From JBGPHT01 sp041484525 (GTDB lineage: Bacteria > Acidobacteriota > Terriglobia > Bryobacterales > Bryobacteraceae): 64,000 bases of DNA. The position numbers and the translations under genes are program-made. Location: NCBI GenBank assembly GCA_041484525.1, contig JBGPHT010000004.1, forward strand, positions 44,204 through 108,203, written 5' to 3'. The notes below the pieces were generated by a model. That model did no database searches. It was not told the origin of the DNA and saw nothing but the letters and a program-made list of their open reading frames with translations. Shown here piece by piece: positions 50,674 through 58,572 of this stretch; the stretch's first letter is position 1, and each line of letters opens with the position of its first letter.

Positions 50674-51935
50674 GCACGCCCCCTCACCGCGCGCGCTTTG
50701 TGCCGGTCACCATTAACCCGCGCGGCGAGAGTCTTGGTGCGCGATTGAATATGTGCGGGGCGGCGGCGGCCTCCATCTTCAGGCAGAACGATCTCCTGCT
50801 CATCGACTGGTACGGCGCAAGGAGGAGAGATACGGTAAAAGATTTCCTTGCTCTTGCGCTCAGGCTGTTCTTCAAATCGTGCCAATGCTCCTTCGAGATA
50901 CGGCTTTTCTATCTCGCAGCAGATCCATCGCCGCAGGCTATACTCGGCGGCTTCTCCGGTGACGCAGGAGCCTGCAAACGGATCGAAAACAACATCTCCG
51001 GGATCGGTCAGGAGCCGGATGAAATACTCGGGGAGAGTCGCCGGATAACGGGCGGGATGAATCGGCAGACCGTTCTCACGGCAATAATCCTGATAGTATC
51101 CGTTGGACTCCGTGTTGGCGAGTGCCAGCAGATTCGGCGGTACCGAACCACCGTTGTTTTTGGCGAATTTTTCAGAGATGTCGTGACCGGAGGGGCGGAG
51201 TTTTGCCTCGTATCCGTTCTCAAGCAGATCGAGCATGGAATCGCTGTATGGGGCGAGCACCCGCCGGTTGTTAGCCTTCGGCCACGGTGTGGGTGATAAC
51301 CACCAGACACAATTCACTGCGTCTTTGACGCGCACGCGCCGGACGTTCACCCATTCGGCCGGAGTGGGCAGTTTGGCGGGATTCCACCAATAGTGCTCCT
51401 GGCACAGGTGAAACCCAAATTCACGGCAGAGCATGATCAGAAGGTCAAAGTGGTAAAGAGATCGGGTGGGTGTCCCCGCCTTCCACGATCCCCCAATATC
51501 AATGACGAGGCTCCCCGACGGCTTCAGGATCTTACGGAAGCCTTCGGCGAACGGCCGGAACCACTTGAGATACCTGTCAGCGTCTTCGTTGCCGTAGGAC
51601 TTTTTACGCACCAGCCCGAACGGCGGCGAGGTCATGATGAGATCGACGCTCGCAGGTTCCAACACCTTATGCATCAGGCCTAGAGAATCCCCGTGGAAGA
51701 TTCTCCCGAGTTCTGTGCGGGAAAACTGCTTCGGCAACTCGAAGCGGTCCGTTTGGGTAGGCTTGCCGTTGACAGCATGATCCGCGTGTTCAGCGGCGTT
51801 GTGGAGGAAGCGGATGTACTCGCTAATGCTCGGAAAGCCCTTCCGGTGGGAGGCGTTCTCTAGCTCAGAGCGTTCTTCGGTCGTGAAGCGCACGTTTGTG
51901 ATTTCGGTACGTGGCGCAGATGTCTTGGGGCGCAA
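50670..51935 (-). CDS. RHH-fused beta-class DNA methyltransferase
   Basis: The 421-residue protein starts with TTG after AGAGG. Residues 1-55 (EITNVRFTTEERSELENASHRKGFPSISEYIRFL) look like a ribbon-helix-helix DNA-binding domain. The catalytic domain follows in beta order: TSPPFG near 100 (amino-methyltransferase motif IV) and a C-terminal SAM motif VFDPFAGSCVTGEAA near 315. It would modify adenine N6 or cytosine N4 to mark self DNA for the downstream helicase/ATPase genes. The RHH domain may autoregulate through two upstream TGTATTACAG sites. Confidence 0.85.
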   Translation of the reverse strand: MRPKTSAPRTEITNVRFTTEERSELENASHRKGFPSISEYIRFLHNAAEHADHAVNGKPTQTDRFELPKQFSRTELGRIFHGDSLGLMHKVLEPASVDLIMTSPPFGLVRKKSYGNEDADRYLKWFRPFAEGFRKILKPSGSLVIDIGGSWKAGTPTRSLYHFDLLIMLCREFGFHLCQEHYWWNPAKLPTPAEWVNVRRVRVKDAVNCVWWLSPTPWPKANNRRVLAPYSDSMLDLLENGYEAKLRPSGHDISEKFAKNNGGSVPPNLLALANTESNGYYQDYCRENGLPIHPARYPATLPEYFIRLLTDPGDVVFDPFAGSCVTGEAAEYSLRRWICCEIEKPYLEGALARFEEQPERKSKEIFYRISPPCAVPVDEQEIVLPEDGGRRRPAHIQSRTKTLAARVNGDRHKARAVRGRA

Positions 51936-51956
51936 GGCGACCTCTTCTCTCTAACG

Positions 51957-52001
51957 TGTATTACAGCGACTACGCTTAGCTCAAGGGTTATTGTATTACA
52001 G
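51957..52001 (-). promoter_or_regulatory. Paired TGTATTACAG sites upstream of methyltransferase operon
   Basis: TGTATTACAG occurs at 51957-51966 and 51992-52001, 35 bases apart on the same DNA face range, each near-palindromic (TGTA-x-TACA). They are the likely operator of the six-gene operon. The second site on the minus strand supplies a TAATAC -10-like hexamer. Confidence 0.5.
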
Positions 52002-52078
52002 AACAGATCAGCAACAAAACGTTTTTGGTTTATCCATGTGGATAACCAAGGCCAGAGCAGATCACAGCGGCGAATGGG

Positions 52079-52285
52079 CTATTCCAACGTTTTCTTTTCG
52101 GCGTCGTCCTTGTGATGGCTGCGTTTCGACGCGTGGTCGCCGTCATACCCCAGCTTAGCCAGCTTGTCGTCGAACGCCTTGATGGCGGCTTCCTTCTGGC
52201 GAAGGACTTCCTTTATCAGCTCGTGGCGATGGGCTTCGAGCGTCTTTTGCTCGGCGAGGAATTTATCGACCGGATCGTCGGCCAT
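52079..52285 (-). CDS. Small coiled-coil protein
   Basis: The 68-residue protein is almost entirely a charged amphipathic helix (VDKFLAEQKTLEAHRHELIKEVLRQKEAAIKAFDDKLAKLG) with a His/Lys-rich tail. I start at the ATG at 52285 (MADDPVDKF), 13 codons into the longer frame. Function unknown. Confidence 0.55.
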   Translation of the reverse strand: MADDPVDKFLAEQKTLEAHRHELIKEVLRQKEAAIKAFDDKLAKLGYDGDHASKRSHHKDDAEKKTLE

Positions 52286-52363
52286 GTTGATTATGATCCC
52301 ATAGCGCGCAAGGCGGCGGGGCATGCCACGGCAGCAAACACGTCGGCGGAATCAAGAGAGATT

Positions 52364-53173
52364 TCACTTTGGCGGTGCGGGCGTCGGCGCTTTGGGGCCC
52401 AGGTCGTAGAGGTGGTCGCTGTCCGGGCAGCGTTGCCCTGCTCGCACGGCATCGACAAGGACATTCGGAAGCGGGGTATAGGGGGACGCAGCCCGCCGGG
52501 CGCGCTCAAAGGTGTCGAACGCGTTGCTCTTGATCCTGTACTGATCCCCGGCTTTGCCCTGATCAAGGGCATAGTGTGCGACGAGGAGCCTGAACGCCTC
52601 CATTTCGGGGTCAGCCGAAGGATTCTCCCATGACGGCTCCAGGTCTGCCGGTACGCAGAGCTGCACCGTGGTTGGCGTCGGCGGCTTGATGAAGCCCCCC
52701 GGCCCTATCGGATCGTCGTCCACGGGTGCCGCGGGCCGCGCGGCTGGCGCTGGCGCAGCCGGGCGGGGCGCGACGGGAGTGTCGGCCTTTCTCTGGAAAT
52801 CAGCGGGCACGGGGATCTTGAACTTCGCCGCAGTCGTGCGAAGGACGACATCCTCGACTTCGATGTAGGCGAGATCGATGCTCTTGTCCTTCTCCGCCTG
52901 CTGCTCAAGCCCAACGATCCGGCCCAGCAGATCGTAGGTGCCTTCAGGGTACTGGCGTCCGGGCGCCTTGTCGTAATAGTAGCTCCTGATCTTCAGCGAC
53001 AAGGGGCGGTCGGCTTTTGCCATATCGTTGACCAGATTGCCGATGCAGGTTTGCAGATAACGAAGTTTGTCCGCATCGGACTTCGCCTCGTAATCTTTCA
53101 TGCTGAGGGCGTGCGCGGGAACAGAGACGAACGCCAATGCCAGAACGGCGGCTATGCGGGTGGTCTTGAACAC
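52364..53173 (-). CDS. Secreted protein, paralogue of downstream neighbour
   Basis: The 269-residue protein has a clear signal peptide (MFKTTRIAAVLALAFVSVPAHA). Mature residues 25-115 (LSMKDYEAKSDADKLRYLQ..., DLAYIEVEDVVLR) align with the protein at 53242-53592. A Pro/Ala-rich linker (140-165) and a C-terminal domain with two Cys (LCVPADL, QRCPDSDHLYDLG) follow. Function unknown; secreted or periplasmic proteins of mobile elements may act in mating or envelope modulation. Confidence 0.65.
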   Translation of the reverse strand: MFKTTRIAAVLALAFVSVPAHALSMKDYEAKSDADKLRYLQTCIGNLVNDMAKADRPLSLKIRSYYYDKAPGRQYPEGTYDLLGRIVGLEQQAEKDKSIDLAYIEVEDVVLRTTAAKFKIPVPADFQRKADTPVAPRPAAPAPAARPAAPVDDDPIGPGGFIKPPTPTTVQLCVPADLEPSWENPSADPEMEAFRLLVAHYALDQGKAGDQYRIKSNAFDTFERARRAASPYTPLPNVLVDAVRAGQRCPDSDHLYDLGPKAPTPAPPK

Positions 53174-53241
53174 ATGCCCTCCCTGCGTAGCTGTAGTTTA
53201 TCAATTCTGTTCGATGCGGGGGCGACGGGCGGATCCGGATT

Positions 53242-53592
53242 CTACTTCTGCGATGGCGGCGGGAATTTGTCCTTCACCACTTTGACGATCACGCCCTCGA
53301 CCTGAATCTTCGAAAGATCGACCTTCCCGTCGTGGGCCAGAGTCTCCAGTGCGCCCAGTTCGACGCCCAGGCGCTCCATGCCCTCCGACAGCGGCTTGCC
53401 GGCAGGCTTGACCGCGAACCAGTTGCGGATGTCGATCGCCAGTTGCGGATTTTTCGCGCGCAGGTCCGTGGTCATCTTGTCGATGAAGTCCCCGACGTAG
53501 ACGGCCTGCTCTTTGTCGGGCTTGGCGTTGAAGTCTTTCAGGCTCATCGCCTGCGCCGTCATCAGGACGAAAAAAGCGAGGAAAAGCTTCAT
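53242..53592 (-). CDS. Secreted single-domain paralogue
   Basis: This 116-residue protein with signal peptide (MKLFLAFFVLMTAQA) has a mature domain MSLKDFNAKPDKEQAVYVGDFIDKM...VDLSKIQVEGVIVKVVKDKF that parallels the N-terminal domain of the adjacent gene. I start at the ATG at 53592. The pair looks like an old duplication. The gap 53593-53867 has no supported feature. Confidence 0.65.
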   Translation of the reverse strand: MKLFLAFFVLMTAQAMSLKDFNAKPDKEQAVYVGDFIDKMTTDLRAKNPQLAIDIRNWFAVKPAGKPLSEGMERLGVELGALETLAHDGKVDLSKIQVEGVIVKVVKDKFPPPSQK

Positions 53593-53867
53593 GCCTGAGT
53601 ATAACCCGAGTCGAATGAATCTGTTACGGTGATCTTCGGAGTTTCTGTCAGCCACGATCATAAGCGTTTGCCGCCCAACGAGGCGGCTCTTCCTTCCTTA
53701 TATAGCGTTTTCAAAACATCCATTTTCCTCTTATGAGGACAAGGGGGTTCTTCGGATCGGGCCGCAGCCAGTCAAGGGCGCAGGGTTTGCGCTCGTGAAA
53801 CCCTTGACGGCAAGGACCGATCTGACAGCTTTGCGTTGGAGGAAAATGGAGCGGGTTGCAAAACGAT

Positions 53868-54752
53868 TTAGATCTTCGGCGCGATCTGGCCGACAGGCCG
53901 GGGCGCATTTTGCGTTTGGGGATTGTCGGTCTCGGTATCCTTGCGATCAGCGACGGTCTGTCCGTCCGCCGCTTTTGTGAAGGCCGGGACGGTTGAGATG
54001 GTGTATTCATCGCCGTACGCTGCTAGGTATTCAGTGCTGTACGACGCCGCCAGATCGGCCGGCGCCTTTGCGGCGATTTCTGTCCGTGTCGTTTCAAGAT
54101 TGTTCTGGAATTCCTTCTCGTAGCCTGACAGCCGGTCACCAGCAGCAGTCAGATCCTGCCCGCCCCTCTCTGCCTGCTCCCGCTCGTCGAGCACTCTCTG
54201 CTTGAGCCGCTTCAATTCTTCGTACCTGTCGTCGATCTCAGTTTTCTGCCGCCACGTTGAGGCATCCGGCTTCGTGCTGCGAAGCGAGTCAGCTTCGTCC
54301 TTGTCCCTGCCCTCCAGCACCCTGCCCTGCTCGTCGCGGTACTGGCTGCCGTCCACGTAGACGCGGCGGCCGTCATGCAGTTTGAGCGCGTTGTCCTCGA
54401 TCTCCTTCCGGCGTTTCTCAACAACGACCTGTTGTTGCTCGATCCGCGCCAGCAGGCGGTCTGAGCGCTCGCGGTATTCCTGCATTTCCTGTTCGGCGAG
54501 CCAGGTTCGGCGGCGGTCTTCTTCCTCGCGCCGACGCTTCTCTTTCGGGTCCATACCGGGGAAGATCATCAGATGGCGCGTGGAATCACCGGACAGTTCG
54601 AGCGCCAGCTCGTCGGCGTCCTGCTGGTGGAGGAGAGCAGCCTTGCGCCCAAAAAACTCGGTCAGCCAGCCCGGCGGAATCGCTCCGCCCGGCAGAGCCA
54701 GCAGCTCGTCGTCCGGTATCGCATCGAGATCGTCTTCCGTCGGCGTGGACAT
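53868..54752 (-). CDS. Coiled-coil hypothetical protein
   Basis: The 294-residue protein is acidic and largely helical. Residues 65-215 are strongly charged heptad sequence (EKRRREEEDRRRTWLAEQEMQEYRERSDRLLARIEQQ), interrupted by a short beta patch DGRRVYVDGSQYRDEQGRV. No signal peptide or family recognised. Coiled-coil proteins like this occur near mobilisation and entry functions of plasmids, but no direct evidence exists here. The stretch 54753-55106 has no gene I can support. Confidence 0.6.
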   Translation of the reverse strand: MSTPTEDDLDAIPDDELLALPGGAIPPGWLTEFFGRKAALLHQQDADELALELSGDSTRHLMIFPGMDPKEKRRREEEDRRRTWLAEQEMQEYRERSDRLLARIEQQQVVVEKRRKEIEDNALKLHDGRRVYVDGSQYRDEQGRVLEGRDKDEADSLRSTKPDASTWRQKTEIDDRYEELKRLKQRVLDEREQAERGGQDLTAAGDRLSGYEKEFQNNLETTRTEIAAKAPADLAASYSTEYLAAYGDEYTISTVPAFTKAADGQTVADRKDTETDNPQTQNAPRPVGQIAPKI

Positions 54753-55106
54753 GACAATTCCCCATCCTCAGAATCAGACTACATCCTTAGGTTTAATATT
54801 CTGTAAATACGCAACCGGGTTTGAGAAGTTGCTTTCCAGAATATGGGTCAATTTTGGGGCCAGAATTGAGGCTACAAGGGGCTCTGAGAATCGGGGTCAA
54901 ACAACATCACCAACCCCGGAGAGCGCCATGGGTGCTCATCCCTGTTGAAAAGGAACGTGTCGGGGGGAACAGCGGTAACCATCAGGACCGTCAAGTTTTC
55001 TCGCTATAAAACATGACACCCGCAATCGGCGTTCGTATCTACATTTAGACACATACCGGGATTTCGTGGCAAGCTGAATAGACGGGGTTTCTAAGCAGGA
55101 GGGACC

Positions 55107-55364
55107 ATGAAAGGGACTGTCAAGAAATGGGGCAACAGCGCAGCGGTCCGGATTCCGGCCTCCGTGCTTGAGGCCGCGCACATGGGTCTCGATCAGGACG
55201 TGGATGTCCGCGAGGAAGCTGGCAGGATCATTATTGAGCCAGTGCGGACCCGCCCGCACTATACCCTTGAGGAACTGGTCGGCCAATGCGACCCCAGTAA
55301 GCAGCGGTCGCGCAAGGAGCAGGAATGGCTCGACGCCCCGCCGGTTGGTCGTGAGGCTTGGTAG
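55107..55364 (+). CDS. MazE/AbrB-type antitoxin, orphan
   Basis: The 85-residue protein starts MKGTVKKWGNSAAVRIPASVLEAAHM, the SpoVT/AbrB swapped-hairpin DNA-binding signature of MazE antitoxins, with an acidic tail ending WLDAPPVGREAW for toxin binding. A MazF toxin normally follows, but the downstream frame (from GTG 55368) does not encode one and hits the element boundary. Either the toxin was lost or the antitoxin is retained as a regulator. Ribosome site AGGAGG precedes the ATG. Confidence 0.8.
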   Translation: MKGTVKKWGNSAAVRIPASVLEAAHMGLDQDVDVREEAGRIIIEPVRTRPHYTLEELVGQCDPSKQRSRKEQEWLDAPPVGREAW

Positions 55365-55414
55365 GCGTGGAACGCGGCGCCAAGGCTGAAGGGCAACGTA
55401 AAACCAGAACGCCC

Positions 55415-55435
55415 TTGCTCACACATTGCTCACAC
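55415..55435 (+). repeat. Short direct repeat near the element end
   Basis: TTGCTCACAC occurs at 55415-55424 and 55426-55435, about 100 bases inside the tRNA fragment. Its position fits an arm-type binding site for an integrase or excisionase; chance is possible. Confidence 0.3.
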
Positions 55436-55534
55436 CGTTTCGATCCGTGGGGGTCCGCGTGCAAACTGGATCGGTTATGGTTTGTTTGTAATCAGCTATT
55501 TAAGGCTAGATCAAACTGGCTCGGATAGCTCGAA

Positions 55535-55562
55535 ACGGGTTCGATTCCCGTTAGCGCTACCA
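55535..55562 (+). other. tRNA 3' fragment, candidate attachment site
   Basis: ACGGG-TTCGATT-CCCGT is a perfect T-arm, followed by a 7-base acceptor strand TAGCGCT, discriminator A and CCA (55560-55562). No matching 5' acceptor strand (AGCGCTA) or anticodon arm lies upstream, so only the 3' part of a tRNA is present. This is the residue left when an element integrates into a tRNA 3' end, with the host to the right and the element to the left. Anticodon identity cannot be read. Confidence 0.75.
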
Positions 55563-55711
55563 GGTTTGGGCAATATCGGTTCATGTGGACCCTTGGACAT
55601 CGACCGAATTGAGCCTCCCCGGGCACTCGTGGCATAGCGACACATCCGTGGCATGCCGATTGAAGCCAGCATTTCCATGGCGGTATACTGAGCCGAGCCG
55701 TGGTGGGCCGG

Positions 55712-57691
55712 ATGCCGAGGAAGACTGCCCTTCTATTGACCTTCGCCGCTATCGCCGCGTTTGCCGGAACCGACCGGGAGGCGGGTGAGTGGGTAATTCG
55801 CAAAGGCGGACGCGTGATGGTCAACGGAGACCGCCAGCCCATCGCCCTGCTCTCCGAACTTCCCTCGGGCGAACTCCGGATCACCGGCGTGGATCTGACC
55901 GGAACCGTGATGGAACCCAAAGAACTGGAGCATCTCGCCGGCCTGGAGCACGTGCGCGAACTCTACCTGCCGGGATCGGCGTTTACGCCAGGAGCGGGCA
56001 GTAAGCTCGAAGGGAACGCGGAGCTCCGGACGATCGCGGGGATGAAGGATCTGGAACGGCTTCAGTTCTCGCTACATTTCCTATCCTATTTCAACGTCAC
56101 CGACGCCGGGTTCGCCACGTTCAGCGGTTTGACCGGTCTCAAGGAACTCCGTTGTGCGCAGTGTAAGATCGACAAGCGCGGTCTGGAGCCATTCGTGAAC
56201 CTGGAATCGCTCGACATGAGTTACTCGATGTTCGGGAATAGTGCGATTCCTACGCTTGCGGGAATGCACAATCTGAAGCGCTTGTACCTGCGCGACACCA
56301 GCATTACGGATGAAGGCCTGAAGCACATCAGCGGCCTCACCCGGCTCGAAGAGCTGGACCTTTATGGCGCCAAGGTGACGGACCGCGGCATCGCCTACCT
56401 CAAGGAATTGAAGGAGCTCCGCAAACTGAACCTGCTGGGAGCGCCGATCACCGACGAAAGCATTCCGGTTTTCGCCGGCATGACCCACCTGCGGGAGCTC
56501 AACCTGTATCGCAGCAAGGTGACGAATTCCGGACTCGCCACGCTGGCGGCTCTACGCGACCTCTCGACCATCGATCTTCGATACAGCCGGGTGACTGCGA
56601 CAGGCGTCGACGCCTTGCGGACGGCCCTTCCCAAGTGCGAGGTCGAGTTCGTGGGCTCGCCCCCCGCGCGCACGGCAGCGAATTCGGCGCGGCCTCGCGG
56701 CAGTGGAGAGAAGGCGCTCGCGGAGTGGCTCCGATCGCTCGGCGGCAAGGCGGTGTTCGCCGGAGGCAAGCTGCGCGAAGTCTCGCTGGCCACGACCCGC
56801 GCGGGTGACACGCAGCTCGCGGCACTCGCCGGCGCCGCCGGGCTGGTCAAGCTGAATCTGCAAGCGGCTGAAATCGGCGATCTCGGCCTGCAGCATCTTC
56901 GCGGGTTGAAAGGCCTGCAGGAACTGGATCTCGGCTACACCACCGTTTCCGACGCCGGCCTGGCGAATCTCTCGGCGCTGACCAGCTTGCGCGTGCTCCG
57001 CCTGAATGGCACGCAGGTCGCGGGTTCCGGCCTCACGCACCTGGCCGGATTGAAGTTTCTCGCCGAGTTGGATCTCACGGCGTGCCCGATTACCAATGAA
57101 GGCATCAAGGGTATCGGAAGCCTGGTTGCCCTCGAGCGGCTCTCGTTAAGCGGATCCGACATCTCCGACGAGGCGGTGCCTGAGCTGGCGAAGCTGCCGG
57201 TGCTGAAATCCCTCAACCTCAACAGCACCGATATCGGCGATGCGGGACTGCGCCATCTGAGTGCGATGGCCAACTTGCGCGAGCTCTACCTGAACTACGG
57301 CCGCTTCTCCGATAAAGGGCTGGAGGCGCTGAAGACTCTGTCCAACCTCGAGCGTTTGGATCTGGTTCGCACCCGCACCGAAGCTGCCGGTCTCGCCGCC
57401 ATTGCCACGCTGCGCAATCTGCAGGAATTGAACCTGGACTATACGGCCGTTGACGCCAAGAGCTTCGGCGCCTTTCAGGGAATGCCGCAGTTGCGCGAAC
57501 TGCATCTGGATTCCGCCGACGTCGGCGATGAATCGATCAGCGTCCTGACGTCCATGCCCAATCTCCGGATCGTGAACCTGTACCACACGATGCTTACGGA
57601 AGGCGGTGCGAAGCGCCTGAAAGAGGCGCTTCCGAAGTGTCAGGTGATCTGGGACCGCGATTCCGCCCGGCCGAATCGCAGGAAAACATGA
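55712..57691 (+). CDS. Secreted leucine-rich-repeat protein
   Basis: About 659 residues start at ATG 55712 (an upstream GTG at 55700 adds four). A signal peptide (MPRKTALLLTFAAIAAFAG) precedes about 20 leucine-rich repeats of the cysteine-containing/F-box-like type (LKxLxLxxTxITDxGLxxLxxLxxLxxLDL). They fall in two blocks, about 75-325 and 350-650, each ending in ALPKC; the second block starts with its own cap, which suggests an internal duplication. Such proteins are abundant in Acidobacteriota and Planctomycetes. The stop overlaps the next start. Confidence 0.85.
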   Translation: MPRKTALLLTFAAIAAFAGTDREAGEWVIRKGGRVMVNGDRQPIALLSELPSGELRITGVDLTGTVMEPKELEHLAGLEHVRELYLPGSAFTPGAGSKLEGNAELRTIAGMKDLERLQFSLHFLSYFNVTDAGFATFSGLTGLKELRCAQCKIDKRGLEPFVNLESLDMSYSMFGNSAIPTLAGMHNLKRLYLRDTSITDEGLKHISGLTRLEELDLYGAKVTDRGIAYLKELKELRKLNLLGAPITDESIPVFAGMTHLRELNLYRSKVTNSGLATLAALRDLSTIDLRYSRVTATGVDALRTALPKCEVEFVGSPPARTAANSARPRGSGEKALAEWLRSLGGKAVFAGGKLREVSLATTRAGDTQLAALAGAAGLVKLNLQAAEIGDLGLQHLRGLKGLQELDLGYTTVSDAGLANLSALTSLRVLRLNGTQVAGSGLTHLAGLKFLAELDLTACPITNEGIKGIGSLVALERLSLSGSDISDEAVPELAKLPVLKSLNLNSTDIGDAGLRHLSAMANLRELYLNYGRFSDKGLEALKTLSNLERLDLVRTRTEAAGLAAIATLRNLQELNLDYTAVDAKSFGAFQGMPQLRELHLDSADVGDESISVLTSMPNLRIVNLYHTMLTEGGAKRLKEALPKCQVIWDRDSARPNRRKT

Positions 57692-58572
57692 AGCACGCGT
57701 GGTTGGTTGCAGCGCTCGTCTCTGCTGCATGGGCGGAAGCGGATACCGTCTGGATTGAGCAGGCGCGCGGCGTTGTCACACGCGAGGGCGACATAGTCGT
57801 CGCCGTGGATCTGCGCTCCGCCTGGGTGACCGATTCCGACATGCCGCGCCTCGCCCAGATGCCCGGCCTCAAACGTCTCGATCTCTCGCTGACCCGAATC
57901 TCCGACCGCGGTCTGCGCGCGCTCAAGACGGCTCCCGCAATCGAGGAGTTGAACCTCTATTTCGCCGAGCAGATTTCGGACGAAAGCACGGCGATCGTCA
58001 AAGGCTGGAAGCATCTCAAGCGCCTCAACCTGCGCGGCACCAAAATCACGGATTCCACACTGGAGTTTTTGTCCGGCGTCCCCACTCTCGAAGCGCTGGA
58101 CATCGGCTGGGCGCAGATCACGGACACCGGACTCGACCATCTGGTCTCTCTGACCAACCTCCGGCGGCTGACGATGGGCGGCAACAAGCTCACCGACACT
58201 TCGCTTCAGTTCCTCCGGCAGATGCCGCAGATCGAGTATCTGGACCTCGGCGGAACGCAGCGGACTGATTCGGGGTTGTGGTCTCTCTTGCTGACGGATA
58301 CGGGCATGCAGGCCGTTGGGTCGGTGACGGAGCTGCGCGAGTTGAGGCTCGGCGGCACGGCAGTTACGTCGCGTGGCCTCGAGGCTCTCAAGCCGCTGAC
58401 CAAGATGGAGCGTTTGAGTCTGCAAGGATGCCGCCGGTTGCGGGACGATGCCGCCACAGTTCTGCCGGGGTTCAAGCAGCTTCGGGTATTGGACTTGAAA
58501 GGCAGCAGCCTGACCGAGCCGGCCGTATCGAAGCTCCGCACGGCGCTGCCCGATTGCCAGATTCTCTTCTAG
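57688..58572 (+). CDS. Secreted leucine-rich-repeat protein, paralogue
   Basis: The 294-residue protein begins at ATG 57688 within the ATGA overlap and follows AGGAAA. It has a signal peptide (MKHAWLVAALVSAAWAEA) and about nine leucine-rich repeats (LKRLNLRGTKITDSTLEFL, LEALDIGWAQITDTGLDHL), ending TALPDCQILF like the end caps of the upstream protein. Co-translated; probably binds an extracellular or periplasmic partner. A longer frame from 57637 would start inside the previous gene and was not used. Confidence 0.85.
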   Translation: MKHAWLVAALVSAAWAEADTVWIEQARGVVTREGDIVVAVDLRSAWVTDSDMPRLAQMPGLKRLDLSLTRISDRGLRALKTAPAIEELNLYFAEQISDESTAIVKGWKHLKRLNLRGTKITDSTLEFLSGVPTLEALDIGWAQITDTGLDHLVSLTNLRRLTMGGNKLTDTSLQFLRQMPQIEYLDLGGTQRTDSGLWSLLLTDTGMQAVGSVTELRELRLGGTAVTSRGLEALKPLTKMERLSLQGCRRLRDDAATVLPGFKQLRVLDLKGSSLTEPAVSKLRTALPDCQILF

